Source: Streptomyces wedmorensis (lineage in GTDB: Bacteria > Actinomycetota > Actinomycetes > Streptomycetales > Streptomycetaceae). From it: 64,000 bases of DNA. Both the position numbers and the translations under genes were made by a program. The notes under the pieces are model-generated. The model was not told the origin of the DNA. It made no database searches and saw only the letters and a program-made list of their open reading frames with translations. Where the stretch lies: contig NZ_JNWK01000034.1 in the NCBI RefSeq assembly GCF_000716445.1, forward strand, positions 17,157 to 81,156, written 5' to 3'. Shown piece after piece: positions 47,321 to 55,990 of this stretch (position 1 is its first letter; each line of letters opens with the position of its first letter).

Positions 47321-47809
47321 CCGGTTGAGGTACGTGGCGGTCAGGGTGTTCATCGTCTCGCCGTGGACCTCCAGGGCCGCCCAGGTGGAGCGCTCCGCCC
47401 GCCGGACCACCGTGCACGCCTGGTGCAGCAGCGCCGCGCCGGGCGTGCCGCCGGGCAGGATGAAGGAGCGGAGCTTCTCCAGGTCCTCCAGGAAGCGGTC
47501 GCAGTCGGCCTCCAGCTTGTCGACGTACCCCTGCTCGACGCGGAGCGGCGGGTACTTCGGGTCCTCCACCACCGGGGTGCAGAGGTCCGCGCCGACGTCG
47601 AACAGGTCGTTCTGCACGCGGACGAGGACCTTCACGACCTCTTCGTCGAGCTGCCCGAGGGCGATCGCCGTGCCGATGGCGGCGTTGGCCTCGTTGGCGT
47701 CGGCGTACGCCGAGATCCGCAGGTCCGTCTTGGCGGTCCTGCTCATGTCGCCGAGGGCCGTGGTGCCCTGGTCGCCGGTACGGGTGTAGATGCGCGTCAG
47801 ATTGACCAT
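47237..47809 (-). CDS. Cob(I)yrinic acid a,c-diamide adenosyltransferase, PduO type
   Basis: 190 residues, ATG 47809. PduO-type marks: RIYTRTGDQGTTALGD near the start (ATP-binding), DANEANAAIG, and the C-terminal RRAERSTWAAL and YLNRLSDLLFILAR. It moves the adenosyl group of ATP to cob(I)alamin, giving coenzyme B12 used by methylmalonyl-CoA mutase and class II ribonucleotide reductase. The 3' end overlaps the convergent membrane-protein gene. Confidence 0.94.
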   Translation of the reverse strand: MVNLTRIYTRTGDQGTTALGDMSRTAKTDLRISAYADANEANAAIGTAIALGQLDEEVVKVLVRVQNDLFDVGADLCTPVVEDPKYPPLRVEQGYVDKLEADCDRFLEDLEKLRSFILPGGTPGAALLHQACTVVRRAERSTWAALEVHGETMNTLTATYLNRLSDLLFILARTANKEVGDVLWVPGGDR

Positions 47810-47822
47810 GGGACCAGCCTAG

Positions 47823-48572
47823 TTACGCACCGGCGCTCCGGAACGTCCGTGTGCCGACCGTCACGGCGATCGCCGTCACCGCGAGGGCGACGAGGAGCCC
47901 GTACAGCATGGCCGGGGTCGTGTAGTGGCCGATGTACGCCTCCCGGACCGCGTCCACCAGATAGCGGAACGGCATCAGGCGGGACAGGACGTCCAGCCAG
48001 CCGGGGGCGAGGGTCATCGGCAGCATCAGGCCCGACAGCAGCATCGCCGGCATCGCGAGCGTGTTGATCGCGGGTCCGAACTCCTGCGGGGTGCGCAGTT
48101 TCAGGGCGAGCGCGTACGAGAGCGAGGCGAGCGCGGCGGAGAGCAGGGCGACGAAGCCGAAGCCGATCAGGATCCCGGCGAGCGGCGCCCTGAGGCCCAT
48201 GGGAACGGCCACCAGGACGAGCAGCACCGCCTGGAAGACGAAGAGCGCGGCGTCCCGCAGGACCCGGCCGAGCAGCAGCGCGAGGCGGCTCACGGGCGTG
48301 ACCCGCATCCGGTCGAACACGCCCCAGTTCTTCTCCAGGATGATCGAGAATCCGGCGAACGAGGCGCCGAAGAGCCCGAGTTGGAGCAGCAGGCCGGGGA
48401 CGAGGATCTGCCAGGAGTCGCCCTCGCGGCCCAGCGGGAGATCGGTGAGCAGCGGCCCGAAGAGGAACAGGTACAGCAGCGGCATCAGGGCGCCGAAGAA
48501 GATCTGGAACGGGGAGCGCAGGGTCTGGCGGGCGTAGCGCCCGAAGAGCAGCGCGCTGTCGTGGAGAAGCAT
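47823..48572 (-). CDS. ABC-2 type transporter permease (DrrB-like)
   Basis: 249 residues, ATG 48572, 8 nt after the ATPase stop. Six membrane helices with the ABC-2 patterns FFGALMPLLYLFLFGP, WGVFDRMRVTPVSR and AMLLSGLMLPM. It pairs with the ATPase upstream; such pairs export drugs or lipids. It ends 13 bp before the adenosyltransferase gene, on the same strand. Confidence 0.9.
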   Translation of the reverse strand: MLLHDSALLFGRYARQTLRSPFQIFFGALMPLLYLFLFGPLLTDLPLGREGDSWQILVPGLLLQLGLFGASFAGFSIILEKNWGVFDRMRVTPVSRLALLLGRVLRDAALFVFQAVLLVLVAVPMGLRAPLAGILIGFGFVALLSAALASLSYALALKLRTPQEFGPAINTLAMPAMLLSGLMLPMTLAPGWLDVLSRLMPFRYLVDAVREAYIGHYTTPAMLYGLLVALAVTAIAVTVGTRTFRSAGA

Positions 48573-48580
48573 CAGGGGTC

Positions 48581-49354
48581 CTAGACGGCTACGGGAGTGG
48601 TGTCGACGGGGGCCGGGCCGCGCCCGGTGATGGCGAGGAAGGCGTCCTGGAGGGTGGCCGCGCCGTGCTCGGCCTTGAGGGCGGCGGGGCTGCCCTCGGC
48701 GACGACCGTGCCCTTGTCCACGATCACGAGCCGGTCGGCGAGCGCGTCGGCCTCGTCCAGGTAGTGCGTGGTGAGGACGACGGTCGTGCCGAATTCGTCG
48801 CGCAGCCGCCGCACCAGGGCCCACAGGTCGGCGCGGCTGCCGGGGTCGAGGCCGGTCGTCGGCTCGTCGAGGAAGAGGATCTCCGGCCGGTGGGTGAGCC
48901 CCATCGCGAGGTCGAGGCGGCGGCGCTGGCCGCCGGAGAGGGCCGGGGTCGGCCGGTCGAGCAGTTCCGTGAGGTGCAGCTCCGCCGCGAGTTCCTCGGC
49001 GCGGGCGGTCGCGCGGGTGCGGTCGAGGCCGTGGAGCCTGCCCTGGAGGACGAGCTCGGAGCGGACCGTCTCCTGGGGGTCGAGCCCGCCGGACTGGGCG
49101 ACGTACCCGATGCGGCGGCGGACGGCCGCGGGGTCCTTGAGGAGGTCGTGGCCGGCGACGGTGGCGGCGCCGGCGGTGGGCGGGAGCAGGGTCGTGAGCA
49201 TGCGGAGGGTGGTCGTCTTGCCGGCGCCGTTGGGGCCGAGGAGTCCGAGGATCTCGCCTGGCCGGACGGTCAGGTCGATCCCGCGGACGGCCTCCACGGG
49301 GCCGTTCCTGCCGGGGAAGGTCCGGGCGAGCCCGGTCGTACTGATGATGGGCAT
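48581..49354 (-). CDS. ABC transporter ATPase (DrrA-like)
   Basis: 257 residues from ATG 49354; longer starts reach into the operator region. Walker A GPNGAGKTTT, signature LSGGQRRRLDLAMG, Walker B ILFLDEPTTGLD and the switch His in LTTHYLDEAD. The C-terminal part is the DrrA-type tail (LQDAFLAITGRG). It is transcribed divergently from a TetR gene, with dyads between them, so TetR control of this exporter is likely. Confidence 0.92.
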   Translation of the reverse strand: MPIISTTGLARTFPGRNGPVEAVRGIDLTVRPGEILGLLGPNGAGKTTTLRMLTTLLPPTAGAATVAGHDLLKDPAAVRRRIGYVAQSGGLDPQETVRSELVLQGRLHGLDRTRATARAEELAAELHLTELLDRPTPALSGGQRRRLDLAMGLTHRPEILFLDEPTTGLDPGSRADLWALVRRLRDEFGTTVVLTTHYLDEADALADRLVIVDKGTVVAEGSPAALKAEHGAATLQDAFLAITGRGPAPVDTTPVAV

Positions 49355-49377
49355 AGCGACTACAAAAACAGAGTCAC

Positions 49378-49421
49378 TGCAATTTTGCAATGCCACCAAA
49401 TTTTTGGAGGGCTCAAAATTT
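49378..49421. promoter_or_regulatory. Two A/T-rich dyads between the ABC exporter and TetR genes
   Basis: TGCAATTTTGCA (49378-49389) is symmetric apart from its centre. AAATTTT (49398-49404) is mirrored by AAAATTT (49415-49421). They lie between divergent starts at 49354 and 49443 and are exceptionally A/T-rich for this genome. They are probable TetR operators. Confidence 0.65.
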
Positions 49422-49442
49422 CAGGGAGTCTAGGATGTGGGC

Positions 49443-50081
49443 ATGGCCGAGGGACTCAGGGAACGCAAGAAGCGCGAGACGAAGCAGCGGATCTCGGACA
49501 TCGCGACCGGGCTCTTCCTGGAGCGCGGCTTCGTGGCCGTGACCGTCGCCGACGTCGCCGAGGCGGCGGACGTCTCCGTCAACACCGTCTACAACTACTT
49601 CCCGGCCAAGGAGGACCTCTTCCTGGACCGGATGGACGGCGTCACCCAGCGCCTCGCCCGGATGATCCGCGGCCGCGACCGCGGCGAGTCCGCCGCCCAG
49701 GCCGTCCTGCGCGAGCTCCGCCAGGACATCGGGGCCGTGTCGCCCGCGTACGGGCTCATGGACGGCTTCGACGCCTTCATGAACGTCATCGAGCACGCGC
49801 CCACCCTCAAGGCCCGCCTCTTCCACCTCCGGGAACAGGTCCACGAGGCCGTCGTGACCACCCTGCGGGAGGAGACCGGCGCTGCCCCCGACGACCCGCT
49901 GCCGCTGCTCGTCGGCGGCCAGCTCGCCTGGATCGAGAGCGCCGTCGTCGGCTACATCACCGGTGAGATGACCGCCGGGCGCAAGGCGACCACCGTCTCC
50001 CGCGAGGCCCTCGTCCTCCTCGACGAGATCGAGGAGCTGCTGAGCGAGAAGGTCCTGACGTACGCCGTGCGCGAAGGCTGA
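49443..50081 (+). CDS. TetR-family repressor
   Basis: 212 residues from ATG 49443. N-terminal helix-turn-helix: ISDIATGLFLERGFVAVTVA then AEAADVSVNTVYNYFPAKED. The ligand domain is unremarkable. It probably represses the divergent ABC exporter and itself from the dyads just upstream. The start is close to the promoter, so the message may be nearly leaderless. Confidence 0.9.
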   Translation: MAEGLRERKKRETKQRISDIATGLFLERGFVAVTVADVAEAADVSVNTVYNYFPAKEDLFLDRMDGVTQRLARMIRGRDRGESAAQAVLRELRQDIGAVSPAYGLMDGFDAFMNVIEHAPTLKARLFHLREQVHEAVVTTLREETGAAPDDPLPLLVGGQLAWIESAVVGYITGEMTAGRKATTVSREALVLLDEIEELLSEKVLTYAVREG

Positions 50082-50210
50082 GGGGTGTCGTGAGTGTGAC
50101 GTCCGTCAAAGAGGGCGTGACGCGCATTACTTAGCGGTCACATGGCGCCCCGCGACCGCTAATCTCCGCCGGAGAGTCAGAAGTGAACAGGCGTTAAGGG
50201 GTGGAACATC

Positions 50211-51059
50211 GTGGCCAGGAAGCTCGCCGTCATCGGGGCCGGACTCATGGGATCCGGCATCGCACAGGTCTCGGCACAGGCGGGCTGGGACGTCGTCCTG
50301 CGTGACGTCACCGACGCCGCCCTGACCCGCGGCACCGACGGCATCAAGGCGTCGTACGACCGGTTCGTCGCCAAGGGCAAGCTCGCCGCGGCCGACGCCG
50401 AGGCCGCCCTCGGCCGGATCACCGCCACCACCGAGCTCGAAGCCGTCGCCGACGCCGACATCGTCGTCGAGGCCGTCTTCGAGAACCTCGACGTCAAGCA
50501 CGAGATCTTCCGCTCGCTCGACAAGGTCGTCAAGGACGGCGCGGTCCTCGCCTCCAACACCTCCGCGATCCCGATCACCAAGATCGCCGCGGTGACCGAG
50601 CGCCCCGAGGCCGTCGTCGGCGTCCACTTCTTCTCGCCGGTCCCGATGATGCAGCTCGTCGAGCTCGTCCGCGGCTACAAGACGAGCGACGAGACCCTCG
50701 CCGCCGCCCGGGAGTTCGCCGAGTCCGTCGGCAAGACCTGCATCGTCGTCAACCGCGACGTCGCCGGCTTCGTCACCACCCGCCTCATCTCGGCCCTCGT
50801 CGTCGAGGCCGCCAAGCTCCACGAGTCCGGCGTCGCCACCGCCGAGGACATCGACATCGCCTGCAAGCTCGGCTTCGGCCACGCCATGGGCCCGCTCGCC
50901 ACCGCCGACCTCACCGGCATCGACATCCTGGTGAACGCGGCCAACAACATCTACACCGAGTCCCAGGACGAGAAGTTCGCGGTGCCCGAAGCGATGCGCC
51001 GGATGGTGGACGCGGGTGACATCGGCCGCAAGAGCGGGCAGGGCTTCTACAAGTACTGA
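50211..51059 (+). CDS. 3-hydroxybutyryl-CoA dehydrogenase
   Basis: 282 residues, GTG 50211. NAD-binding IGAGLMGSGIAQVSA at the start, then SNTSAIPITKIA, the catalytic His in VVGVHFFSPVPMMQLVE, and the C-terminal GFGHAMGPLATADLTGID. It oxidises 3-hydroxyacyl-CoA, or in reverse makes 3-hydroxybutyryl-CoA for the ethylmalonyl-CoA and butyrate-related routes. A single gene with no clear partner. Confidence 0.93.
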   Translation: MARKLAVIGAGLMGSGIAQVSAQAGWDVVLRDVTDAALTRGTDGIKASYDRFVAKGKLAAADAEAALGRITATTELEAVADADIVVEAVFENLDVKHEIFRSLDKVVKDGAVLASNTSAIPITKIAAVTERPEAVVGVHFFSPVPMMQLVELVRGYKTSDETLAAAREFAESVGKTCIVVNRDVAGFVTTRLISALVVEAAKLHESGVATAEDIDIACKLGFGHAMGPLATADLTGIDILVNAANNIYTESQDEKFAVPEAMRRMVDAGDIGRKSGQGFYKY

Positions 51060-51185
51060 GCCGTACCCACCATCCCGCCTCACCCCGTGGGGTGAATTTC
51101 GGTATCGGTTCGCTGACAAGGCGCAACGTATCTGCCGGTGCGGCAGTCAGTTGTTGCGAAGACGGAGCACTCTCGGGGAGCGCAT

Positions 51186-51509
51186 ATGCACATCAGGGGC
51201 GACCATGTCGAGCTGGTCGTCGGGGGCCGCCTCGACGTCCGGAGCGCGGCGGACGCCCGTACGGTCCTGCACTCGGCCGTCGACGACGGCGTCGGCGACC
51301 TGGTGCTCGACCTGACCGGCCTCGACTCCTGGGACGCGACCGGGCTCGGCGTCATCATGGGCGCCCACCGACGCGCGGGCCGCTGCGGCCGGCGGCTCGT
51401 CCTGCGCGGCGTGCCGCCCCAGATGCAGCGGCTGCTCGTCGCCACCAAGCTGCACCGCATCCTCGCCATCGAGGGCGGCCTCGCCCTGGAGTCCCTGCCC
51501 CGGGTGTGA
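51186..51509 (+). CDS. STAS-domain protein, anti-sigma-factor antagonist-like
   Basis: 107 residues from ATG 51186 after GGGGAG; a GTG at 51138 would add 16 residues. A single STAS domain. The phosphorylation loop reads DSWDATGLGV where SpoIIAA-type proteins have DSSGLGV, so the switch residue would be Thr. No anti-sigma kinase is adjacent. It may belong to one of the many partner-switch networks of Streptomyces. Confidence 0.85.
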   Translation: MHIRGDHVELVVGGRLDVRSAADARTVLHSAVDDGVGDLVLDLTGLDSWDATGLGVIMGAHRRAGRCGRRLVLRGVPPQMQRLLVATKLHRILAIEGGLALESLPRV

Positions 51510-51707
51510 CCCGCCGTGCCCGTCACCGTCTGTGAAGCAGCTGTGTGAACCAGGCGTCACGCTCAATCCTCACAAGACCGTGACGTCTTGGTCTCCGGGG
51601 CACCCCGCCTGTTCCCGAGCGCCTGACCACGGTCTAGGGTTCGGTCGCCTGCACATTGACGGACCCATCCGGCGGGCACCGGACACCGCTTCTTGGGGGC
51701 TTGCACC

Positions 51708-54284
51708 ATGGACCCGATCAACCGTGGGTCGGAGGAGTACGGGCACGACACCGAGGGTGACGAGGCCCGCCAGGGCCGCGGCGTGCCCGCGCCCGCCCCC
51801 GCGCGCGCCCGTGTCGTCCAGCTCGTCACCGGCGGACTCCTCCTCACCGTCAACCCCGTCGACGGCAGCGAGATCGAGCCCTGCCCCCCGGGACGGGAAC
51901 CCGAGGCCCCCCGCCCCCGCACCGCCGAGGAGCGCGCCGAGGTCACCCGCGCGGCCGCCCCGCCCGTACCGGCCGGGCCCGCCGCGCCCGTACTGCCCCT
52001 CCTCGAACGGAGCGAGGAACGCGAACGGCTCGCCGGGATCATCACCCGCGGCCGCTCCGCCCGGCTGACCGGCCCCGCAGGATCCGGCCGCACCGCCCTC
52101 CTCGACGCGGTCGCCGCCGACTGCGCCGACCTCGCCCCCGACGGCGTCGTCCGGCTCTCCGGCCACCACCGCACTCCCACCGAGCTCCTCCACGAGCTCT
52201 TCTCCGCCGTCCGCCACGCCCCGGAGCAGCGGCCCGACCGGACCGCCCTCCTCGGCCTGGTGCGCGACATCGGCGCCGTGGTCGTCGTCGACGACCTGGA
52301 GTTCGGCGGCGCCGCCCTCGACGAGCTGCTCGACGCCGCACCCGAGTGCGCCTTCCTGTTCGCCGCGGCGCCCGACGCCCCCGCCCCCTCCGCCGACACC
52401 CCCATCGAGGAACTCCGCCTCGAAGGCCTCGGCCGCGGCGGCGCCCTCAAGCTCCTGGAGAGCGCCGCCGGCCGCACCCTCACCGACGACGAGGCCAACT
52501 GGGCCGGCGACCTGTGGTTCGAGTCCGAGGGCCTGCCGCTGCGGTTCGTCCAGGCCGGAGCCCTGCTCCGCCAGCGCGACCGGCTGCGCGTCACCCCCGC
52601 GGAGTTCGACGCCTTCGGCGCCCTCGAAGAGGCCTTCGGACCCACCGACCCCGAAGCGGCCGCGGCCGTCGCCGCCGCCGCCTTCGACGGCATCGACGAC
52701 CCCGACGTCGAGCTGCGCGAGATACCGCTGCCGAGCCTCGGCGAAGGCGCCGCACCGGCCGCCCTGCTCGCCTCCCGCCTCAGCCGCTCCGCCCAGGCCA
52801 CCCTGCGCTTCGCCGTCGCCCTCGGCGGCGAGCTCCCGCACCAGGCCCACCTGCCGGCCCTCGTCGGGGACACCCACGCCGACGCCGCCCTCGGCGAACT
52901 CGTGGCCTGCGGCCTGCTCTCCCCGGTCGGCCCCCGCTACCGGCTCGCCTCCGGGGTCCTCACCCAGCTCGTCGCCCACGGGTACGAGCACGGTGCCGCC
53001 GAGCGCGCCCACACCGTCGCCCAGCACTACGCCTGGTGGACCGCCCACCCCTCCGTCACCCCCGACCGGGCGGCCGCCGAGTCCGACGCGCTGCTCGCCG
53101 CCCTGTCCGCCCTCGTCTCCGGCTCCGCCACCGCGGACGACGCCGAGCACCGTGCCACCGCCGTCCTCCTCGCCCGCGCCGCCGCCCCCGCCTTCGCCGC
53201 CGGGCTGCACTGGGGCGCCTGGGAACGCGCGCTGCGGGCCGGGCAGGAGTCCGCCCGGCTGACCGGCGACGTGGCGGAGGAGGCGTACTTCCACCACGAA
53301 CTCGGCGTCCTCGCGATCTGCGCGGGCAACCTGGAGCGGGCCCGCGCCGAGCTGGAGGCCTCCATCGGCATGCGCGGGGTCCTCGCCGACAAGCGCGGCA
53401 CCGTCGCCGGCCGACGGGCCCTCGCGCTCGTCGCCGACCTCTCCGGGGAGCACGGCACCCCGGCCGCGCCCCGCGCCGAGGAGCCCGTCTCCCCGCCGCG
53501 TGGGACCCCGGCCCTGCGCGGCCCGGCCACCCGGCCCGCCCTCGGCCCGTCGGCCGCCACGGCTCCACTGCCGAGCGGACCGGCCAGGCGGCCCGCGGCC
53601 CCGATGCCCGCGTTCCCCGACTTCGCCGACGAGGGCCCGACCCTCATCACGCGCCCCGACACCGCCGAGGACGGCGGCCGCCCCGGCCTCAAGGGCGGCA
53701 TCCTCGCCGGCGCCCGCCGCAACCTCGTCGCGGTCGGCGCGGGCGCGCTCCTCGTCGCCGTCCTCGGCACCGTCGTCACCCTCGGAGCCACCTCCGGAAA
53801 CGGCGACGAACCGGTCACCAACAGCGTCACCTCCGACAGCAGCGCGCCCGACGGCGGCGGCGACGGCGCCGGCAGCGACGACGAGCCGCCGACCGACGGC
53901 GAGCCCGGCGAGACGGGCACCCCCACGGCCTCCGGCTCCCCGAGCCCCTCCGCCTCCGGCAGCGCGTCCGCGTCGGGCTCGGCGAGCCCGGGCGCCTCCG
54001 ACTCCGCGTCCCCCTCGGACAGTCCGTCGGCGACCACCGGACCCCCGTCGTCGAACACGACACCGCCGACCGGACGGCCCACGCCGACCCGGCCGCCCAA
54101 CGCGTCGTCCTCGTCGCCCCGGCCGTCCAATTCGTCGCCGTCGCCGTCCTCGTCGTCGCCCTCGCCGTCGTCCAGTTCGCCGTCGACCTCGCCCTCGTCC
54201 TCGGCATCCACCAGCGGGGCCCCCGTCAACACCGCCTCGTCCACCCTCGGCAGCGACCCCTCCACCTCCGACACCCCCGCCTGA
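51708..54284 (+). CDS. Large membrane-anchored STAND/AfsR-like ATPase with Ser-rich outer tail
   Basis: 858 residues, ATG 51708. Order: a disordered N-terminus (to about 110), a P-loop LTGPAGSGRTALLDA near residue 120 with Walker B GAVVVVDDLEF, a winged-helix-like and helical middle resembling STAND ATPases, weak TPR-like helices (about 490 to 570), a Pro-rich linker, one membrane helix near 680 (LVAVGAGALLVAVLGTVVTL), and then about 150 residues of Ser, Pro, Gly and Thr outside. The DNA-binding domain of true AfsR/SARP proteins is missing. It may sense the cell wall or signal across the membrane; the function is unknown. Confidence 0.75.
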   Translation: MDPINRGSEEYGHDTEGDEARQGRGVPAPAPARARVVQLVTGGLLLTVNPVDGSEIEPCPPGREPEAPRPRTAEERAEVTRAAAPPVPAGPAAPVLPLLERSEERERLAGIITRGRSARLTGPAGSGRTALLDAVAADCADLAPDGVVRLSGHHRTPTELLHELFSAVRHAPEQRPDRTALLGLVRDIGAVVVVDDLEFGGAALDELLDAAPECAFLFAAAPDAPAPSADTPIEELRLEGLGRGGALKLLESAAGRTLTDDEANWAGDLWFESEGLPLRFVQAGALLRQRDRLRVTPAEFDAFGALEEAFGPTDPEAAAAVAAAAFDGIDDPDVELREIPLPSLGEGAAPAALLASRLSRSAQATLRFAVALGGELPHQAHLPALVGDTHADAALGELVACGLLSPVGPRYRLASGVLTQLVAHGYEHGAAERAHTVAQHYAWWTAHPSVTPDRAAAESDALLAALSALVSGSATADDAEHRATAVLLARAAAPAFAAGLHWGAWERALRAGQESARLTGDVAEEAYFHHELGVLAICAGNLERARAELEASIGMRGVLADKRGTVAGRRALALVADLSGEHGTPAAPRAEEPVSPPRGTPALRGPATRPALGPSAATAPLPSGPARRPAAPMPAFPDFADEGPTLITRPDTAEDGGRPGLKGGILAGARRNLVAVGAGALLVAVLGTVVTLGATSGNGDEPVTNSVTSDSSAPDGGGDGAGSDDEPPTDGEPGETGTPTASGSPSPSASGSASASGSASPGASDSASPSDSPSATTGPPSSNTTPPTGRPTPTRPPNASSSSPRPSNSSPSPSSSSPSPSSSSPSTSPSSSASTSGAPVNTASSTLGSDPSTSDTPA

Positions 54285-54312
54285 CCCCCGTAACGCCGTA
54301 CGGAGACGACGA

Positions 54313-54347
54313 ACGGCCCCGGGCGCGTCCATCGCACCCGGGGCCGT
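54313..54347. terminator. Bidirectional terminator between the ATPase gene and nucS
   Basis: ACGGCCCCGGG (54313-54323) pairs perfectly with CCCGGGGCCGT (54337-54347) in the gap between convergent genes. Confidence 0.8.
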
Positions 54348-54407
54348 CCCCGTACTCCGTACCGCCGCTCCGTACCGCCGCCAGGGCCTGTCCGGCGGAT
54401 CAGGGCC

Positions 54408-55079
54408 TTAGAACAGCCGCAGCTTGTCGTCCTCGATGCCGCGCAGGGCGTCGTAGTCGAGGACGACGCAGCCGATGCCGCGGTCCGTGGCGAGGACCTT
54501 CGCCTGCGGCTTGATCTCCTGCGCCGCGAAGACGCCCTTGACCGGCGCGAGGTGCGGGTCGCGGTTGAGCAGCTCCAGGTAGCGGGTCAGCTGCTCGACG
54601 CCGTCGATCTCGCCGCGGCGCTTGATCTCCACCGCGACCGTGCCGCCGTCGGCGTCGCGGCAGAGGATGTCCACCGGGCCGATCGCGGTCGGGTACTCGC
54701 GGCGGATCAGGGTGTAGCCCTCACCGAGGGTCTCGATGCGGTCGGCGAGCAGCTCCTGGAGGTGCGCCTCCACGCCGTCCTTGATCAGGCCAGGGTCGAC
54801 ACCCAGTTCGTGTGAGGAATCGTGGAGGATCTCCTCCATCGTGATGATCAGTTTCTCGCCCGCTTTGTTGATCACGGTCCAGACGCCTTCATCGCCGTCC
54901 GCACCCTCCTTGAGGGTGCACGGCGGGGACATCCAGTTGAGCGGTTTGTACGCCCGGTCGTCCGCGTGGATGGAGACGCTGCCGTCTGCCTTGACCAGGA
55001 TCAGACGGGGGGCGGAGGGCAGGTGGGCCGTGAGCCGGCCCGCGTAGTCCACGGAGCAACGGGCAATGACGAGACGCAT
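54408..55079 (-). CDS. nucS: Mismatch-specific endonuclease NucS/EndoMS
   Basis: 223 residues from ATG 55079, giving [17 protein letters not shown]-terminal beta domain binds the mismatch; the C-terminal RecB-like nuclease keeps [26 protein letters not shown] and the following [10 protein letters not shown]. NucS cuts both strands at mismatches and replaces MutS-MutL repair in actinobacteria. It binds the beta clamp through its C-terminus (ending DDKLRLF). It is converging with the large ATPase gene. Confidence 0.95.
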   Translation of the reverse strand: MRLVIARCSVDYAGRLTAHLPSAPRLILVKADGSVSIHADDRAYKPLNWMSPPCTLKEGADGDEGVWTVINKAGEKLIITMEEILHDSSHELGVDPGLIKDGVEAHLQELLADRIETLGEGYTLIRREYPTAIGPVDILCRDADGGTVAVEIKRRGEIDGVEQLTRYLELLNRDPHLAPVKGVFAAQEIKPQAKVLATDRGIGCVVLDYDALRGIEDDKLRLF

Positions 55080-55351
55080 GGTCGGCAACGCTACAAGACG
55101 GGCGCTCTTCCGCGCGATTCGGGCATCCGCCGGGTACGCCCCGAAGGGCCCCGGGGATGCGCCGGAGTGCGGTCATGAGCCGAACACCCGTCGGTTATCA
55201 GCCGGTTGTGTTCCCAATCTCCTGGTGCGGTCAGACCTGCGCGCTTACCGTGGAAGCTGGAGGTCGTCGTCCGTGCACGCTGCGTGTCGGGCGGGCAGGC
55301 CTTCGTCCCTGCCCGCAAGACCCCGCCCGCGGGGTCGCGAGAGGAGAACCC

Positions 55352-55744
55352 ATGTCGCTCGACGTCTCACCGGCACTGTTGGAACAGGCCGAGCGAGGCG
55401 AGGTCGACGAAGCCGACTTCGTCGACTGCGTCCGGACCTCCCTGCCCTACGCATGGGAGATGATCAGTTCTCTGGTGGCCCAGCTGAAGGTCGACGGCGG
55501 AGAGTTCGCCGACAACCAGACGCCGCCGCCGAATGAGCAGGCACGTGGTCAGCTGCTGCGCGCGCTCGCCAGCGACGCCATCCGTGGCGCGCTCCAGCGG
55601 CACTTCGGGGTGCGTCTCGCATTCCAGAACTGCCACCGGGTGGCGGTGTTCCCGCTCGACCCGGCGGTGGACGAGCGGCTCGCCCGCTTCACATCCGTAC
55701 GGGGGCAGCTTCTCAACCAGTCGCCCGAACTCCGCGACTGCTGA
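55352..55744 (+). CDS. SCO5389-family protein, unknown function
   Basis: 130 residues, ATG 55352 with GAGAGGAGAACC upstream. A small soluble protein beginning MSLDVSPALLEQAERGEVDE, with VRTSLPYAWEMISSLV and a C-terminal part with FPLDPAVDERLARFTSVRGQ. The family is conserved in Streptomyces beside nucS; no function is known to me. It has no membrane segment. Confidence 0.85.
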   Translation: MSLDVSPALLEQAERGEVDEADFVDCVRTSLPYAWEMISSLVAQLKVDGGEFADNQTPPPNEQARGQLLRALASDAIRGALQRHFGVRLAFQNCHRVAVFPLDPAVDERLARFTSVRGQLLNQSPELRDC

Positions 55745-55886
55745 GGCACGGTGCTGCCGCTCCGCGTCGCGGGAGGTCGCGATCGATGCGCGCCGACGCG
55801 CATCGTCACCCGGAGACGCCGGAGCGGCGGCACGGTCCCGGCCGTGGCGCACCTCACGGCGGACCCCCGCGCCGGAACCCACACCG

Positions 55887-55948
55887 CGGGAGCGAGGGCC
55901 CCCGGGCCGGAACTCACCGGGAGCGAGGGCCCTCGGGCCGGAGCTCAC
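55887..55948. repeat. 31-bp tandem repeat, two copies plus fragments
   Basis: The unit starting CGGGAGCGAGGGCCC and ending GGAACTCAC occurs at 55887-55917 and 55918-55948 with two differences. Shorter related pieces (GCCGGAGCTCACACC) flank it, one reaching the end of the next gene. It lies in a 246-bp gap without a gene. Confidence 0.65.
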
Positions 55949-55990
55949 ACGGGGGAGCGACCGGACGCGGCAGGATCTCCGTGCCGGAGC

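Noticed and set aside
51570..54332. 920-codon minus-strand frame opposite the large ATPase gene
   Set aside because: Gly-rich shadow without motifs.
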